Source: an uncultured Verrucomicrobiota bacterium
Lineage (GTDB): Bacteria; Verrucomicrobiota; Verrucomicrobiae; Opitutales; Opitutaceae
DNA length: 8,840 bases
Assembly: GCA_946481225.1 (NCBI GenBank)
Contig: CAMLNJ010000092.1
Coordinates: forward strand, 1 to 8,840
Direction of reading: 5' to 3'
Of this stretch, positions 7,101-8,840 are shown piece by piece. Numbering within the stretch: position 1 is the stretch's first letter; every line of letters starts with the position of its first letter. The notes beneath the pieces are model-generated. The model worked only from the letters and a program-made list of their open reading frames with translations, did not search any database and had not been told where the DNA came from. The position numbers were made by a program, and so were the translations under genes.

Positions 7101-8840
7101 AACCTCGCTCGCGGAAGGATGCGATCCCACGGGCCGGGCAGACGGCACCAGCCCCGTTCTGATCGCCGCCGACGCCGGAAACTTCACCGCGGTGGAATTC
7201 CTCCTGCCGCTGTTGCCGCCCGCCGAATTCTCAAATATCGACCGGAACGGCGCCCCCCCCGTGGGCGCGGCTCTCCTGCGCGCGCTGATCAAGAAAAACC
7301 AAAGCGCGCTCGCCCTTCGCGTCATTGCCGCCGGCTACGATCCCCGGCCGGCTCATGACAAGGAATTGGGCGAACTCGCCATCCTCGCCGGCGCCGCCGA
7401 GCTGACGATCCGCCTGCGCGAACGAAGTTTTCCGCTGACCGGTTATCTCGTCCAGAAGCCGCTGCGCATCGCGGTCGCCCAACAAAATCTCCCGCTCCTT
7501 CAAGCCCTGCTTGCCCGCCCTCCCGCCGGCGCCGAGCCCTTGGACCCCAACGACTCCACGGGCGACGGACGCAGCGCGCTGTTCGCCGCGGTGAGCATCG
7601 GCTGGATCGACGGGGTCCGCGCCATGCTGGCGGCAGGCGCCTCCGCGAACGACTGCGAGCACGCCACGGGGCTGCACCTGTCCGATGTCGCCGCCGCCTT
7701 CCCCGAAGTCGCCATGTTGCTCAACGGCCGCCGCGGCGCGCCCGACAACCAGCCCGCCGGCGCGGAAGCCGTCGCCGCCATCGTGACCGGCTCCGGGCCC
7801 CCTCCGCCCATCCTCGACCCCGCGGTTACTCGTTACCGGGACTTCGGAGGCAACACCGCCCTGCACCGCGCCGTCAGCGAAGGCCGGCGCGATTGGAGCG
7901 AGCGCTTGATCGACTCCGGCGCCGCCCTCGACGTTTTAAACAACACCGGACTGACACCCCTCGCCTGCTCGGTCGCCGCGGGCGACGCGACGCTCGCGGC
8001 GCGCCTGCTTCAGGCTGGCGCGGGCCCCGGCCTTTCCGCCCCCTCGGGATGGTCGCCCCTTCACCGCGCGGCTTTCGACGGAAGAGACGATCTCGCCGGC
8101 CTGCTTCTCGACGCAGGCGCCCCGCCCGACCGCCCCGCCGGCGACGCCCGCAACACTCCCCTTTTCCTGGCCGTCCGCTCTCCGCGCGGGCTCCCCATCG
8201 CGCGCCGTCTCCTCGCGGCCGGCGCCGCCCTCGATACCTTGGACTCGGACGGCTTTGGAGTGCTGGAGAACGCCGTTCTCTCCGATTCACCCTCCCTGAT
8301 CCAATACTTGCTCGATCACGGAGCGAAGTGGAGGGCCCCGTTCGATGACAGCTACCATCCGATGGACACCGCCGCGAGGCGAAGCCTGACCGGCTCCATT
8401 CGCCAGCTTCAACGACTCGGACTCGCGAGCCCTCGCGCCCTCTCGCTCGCCACGGATCCGGTCGTGATCGCCATTCTTCAAGATGACCAAAGCGACAACG
8501 GCCGGCGTTTCCTCGCAGACGAAACCAACTGGCCCCTTGTGCTCGAGGAGCCCGATCCGTCGCGCCGCCTACCCCGCGTCGCCGCCCACGTGGAAGCCGG
8601 CGGGAACCTCAATCACCCCTCTCAACTGTGGAGAAGCCCCTTGAGCTACGCGCTCCTGAAAAACGATCCGGCCCTGGCTCGCTGGATGATCGACCGGGGC
8701 GCGAGGCCGGGAGACAAAGTATTGCTCTTCCCGCCTGACGGCGGTTGGCAGCAAGGCACGGCGCTGCGGAGGTGGTTTGCCAGCCAGCGGAGACTCAAGC
8801 CTGACGAAACCGCCGATCCGGTCGCGGACGAGGTCGCCGT
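4111..8840 (+). CDS. Giant exported protein: two CsgG-like domains, propeller and ankyrin array (3' end outside window)
   Basis: The frame is open from ATG 4111 to the window edge, 1576 full codons without a stop. ATG 4111 is preferred because it gives a compact signal peptide: Arg3, hydrophobic core 4-17, cleavage near Ala19-Ala20, and no lipobox. An in-frame GTG at 4081 overlaps the preceding TGA by four bases and would add ten residues. CsgG-like domain 1 (about 24-160) has FVERDRLEILLGEQSL (70-85), LSGL (87-90) and LARADWLL (102-109). A diverged second copy spans about 186-314. Helical sequence (about 330-525) is followed by a Pro/Ala-rich linker (531-560). A beta-rich propeller-like region (about 610-935) contains a clear two-component-regulator-type blade: INDLWFENANTVWIAS, then GLSLVEL, then DQGLPGRDIKALL (665-713). 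A highly charged Arg/Glu/Lys/Gln segment (953-983) leads into ankyrin repeats (about 1011 onward). The order up to residue 935 mirrors the preceding gene, so the two are probably paralogues and co-transcribed. Likely location is periplasmic or outer-membrane; a binding or scaffold role is inferred, and no enzyme motif was found. Confidence 0.93.
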   Translation, partial: MLRALLVFLSLTVLATVRAAGESPSIAVAPAVLETGLYEAPGRPPVGGALAERIALSLQNDPALGAHHRFVERDRLEILLGEQSLSLSGLGASVSMLRAGHLARADWLLRLRLHTAGPAGAREPRITAEVVETLRASVLGRADAPLSAPPLLRQLVLPDDADVELARSVALRALDAANENRRRLAGRTVVAPLALINRGGPRLAPLSDLFFDALAEDHPACRVLAFEDTEAADAESLLFHAGLTDRTQEEWARVADVYAWGEYNEEFGYSGPAENLPVLLSLQLWRGGDEPRALEFRGTLGSLETLARQAARATLDLSTGGRVDSAVAPRRRIADRLMKTAHAVVENTPDPHKRDRDPFRRHLVGLASFFAPEDASLREELIRLNCLQSTHQAKERWEHEFWAFFDQHFLAPDGRPDLALIARAAKYPVHAPGAGSRFEKIGAAWRGAVIDEQAALELWKGFVGFLDSNDGGPEFIPAVEALWPTLRRIDPELAPAAPETSIGTLQALSRVYRDQPRRLARLLSDRLIPATPAPLRPSLPTAAAAPVSAAPASPGLPGLDLAEDFVKIQRSSPTSLLERAKRSPLAAAPELEAATTPLDLVGLTPPDLKARSLQTALFVRSNPHADDIWMGFRSENWWDLRSGRLSIAPPAWSPATPWIKSPDQINDLWFENANTVWIASSTAGLSLVELGRKTRREFGPDQGLPGRDIKALLPGHDALFLQMQRAGGIVPRITLADRSVGQISLTVENSGTWPSPALRAAIESYPDDLPPRAKLPDEPAVYLDEALIEQLEHGPSRSSARSDPVPIFALNSNGGDPCHSARYIPTAHRDGYWTGFAGTVEWRSGRRRVAIAAWIRHEISHLIDDGRRLFVAVAATGTRNPRPVNYWIYDYQEGRWLGRIALGSKRWISAGQGRLVLGPTEGAPAELLDPDALRPKAIQARRSTPSPSVSTIKTEARVAAAREQWERNQRARREKRDREQRYITALRANPPDLEALKTSLAEGCDPTGRADGTSPVLIAADAGNFTAVEFLLPLLPPAEFSNIDRNGAPPVGAALLRALIKKNQSALALRVIAAGYDPRPAHDKELGELAILAGAAELTIRLRERSFPLTGYLVQKPLRIAVAQQNLPLLQALLARPPAGAEPLDPNDSTGDGRSALFAAVSIGWIDGVRAMLAAGASANDCEHATGLHLSDVAAAFPEVAMLLNGRRGAPDNQPAGAEAVAAIVTGSGPPPPILDPAVTRYRDFGGNTALHRAVSEGRRDWSERLIDSGAALDVLNNTGLTPLACSVAAGDATLAARLLQAGAGPGLSAPSGWSPLHRAAFDGRDDLAGLLLDAGAPPDRPAGDARNTPLFLAVRSPRGLPIARRLLAAGAALDTLDSDGFGVLENAVLSDSPSLIQYLLDHGAKWRAPFDDSYHPMDTAARRSLTGSIRQLQRLGLASPRALSLATDPVVIAILQDDQSDNGRRFLADETNWPLVLEEPDPSRRLPRVAAHVEAGGNLNHPSQLWRSPLSYALLKNDPALARWMIDRGARPGDKVLLFPPDGGWQQGTALRRWFASQRRLKPDETADPVADEVA
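7141..8733 (+). repeat. Ankyrin-repeat coding segment within the giant gene
   Basis: This stretch encodes about ten diverged ankyrin units of roughly 33 residues inside the preceding CDS. The clearest are DGTSPVLIAADAGN at residue 1011, DGRSALFAAVSIGW at 1152, GGNTALHRAVSEGR at 1246, GLTPLACSVAAGD at 1280, GWSPLHRAAFDGR at 1313, NTPLFLAV at 1348, FGVLENAVLSDS at 1382 and SPLSYALLKND at 1509. Most end in the usual leucine pair followed by a Gly-Ala turn, as in LLQAGA, LLLDAGA, LLAAGA, LLDHGA and MIDRGA. Units near residues 1044-1110 and 1411-1490 are strongly degenerate. Residues 1213-1240, rich in Pro and Ala, interrupt the array. The repeats differ at the DNA level, so the array is old rather than freshly amplified. 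Ankyrin repeats generally bind proteins. The array may continue beyond the window. Confidence 0.85.

Overview
The window is GC-rich (roughly two thirds G+C by eye), gene-dense and transcribed entirely on the + strand. It holds three consecutive protein-coding genes: the 3' end of one, a complete 1108-residue gene, and a very large gene that runs off the right edge (at least 1576 residues visible). There is no tRNA, rRNA, CRISPR array, insertion sequence or recognisable housekeeping gene. The protein types (exported CsgG-like proteins joined to helical, propeller and ankyrin regions), the base composition and the lack of Shine-Dalgarno sequences resemble the Verrucomicrobiota, perhaps Opitutales. 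That assignment is an inference from general appearance; no phylogenetic marker is present.

Layout: bases 1-680 encode the C-terminal 225 residues of a CsgG/LpoB/FlgO-like protein. A 77-base gap follows, with a small perfect hairpin that spans the stop codon of the first gene. Bases 758-4084 encode a protein with a signal peptide, two CsgG-like domains in tandem, a long helical region that starts TPR-like, a polar linker, and a beta-rich C-terminal half that looks like a propeller. From 4111 (or from a GTG at 4081 that overlaps the previous stop) to the window end runs a second protein with the same order: signal peptide, two CsgG-like domains, helical region, Pro/Ala linker and propeller. 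It then carries an extra charged segment and an array of about ten ankyrin repeats. The reading frame is open from 4111 to 8840 with no stop codon.

The second and third genes look like diverged paralogues of one envelope-protein architecture, and the ankyrin array is an addition to the third. The first gene shares the CsgG-like core. All three are therefore likely to act outside the cytoplasm, in the periplasm or at the outer membrane, and may form a functional set. No enzymatic active site was found. The most plausible role is structural, sensory or scaffolding, with the CsgG-like domains as assembly modules and the propeller and ankyrin parts as binding surfaces; this is inference. I do not recognise a named system here.
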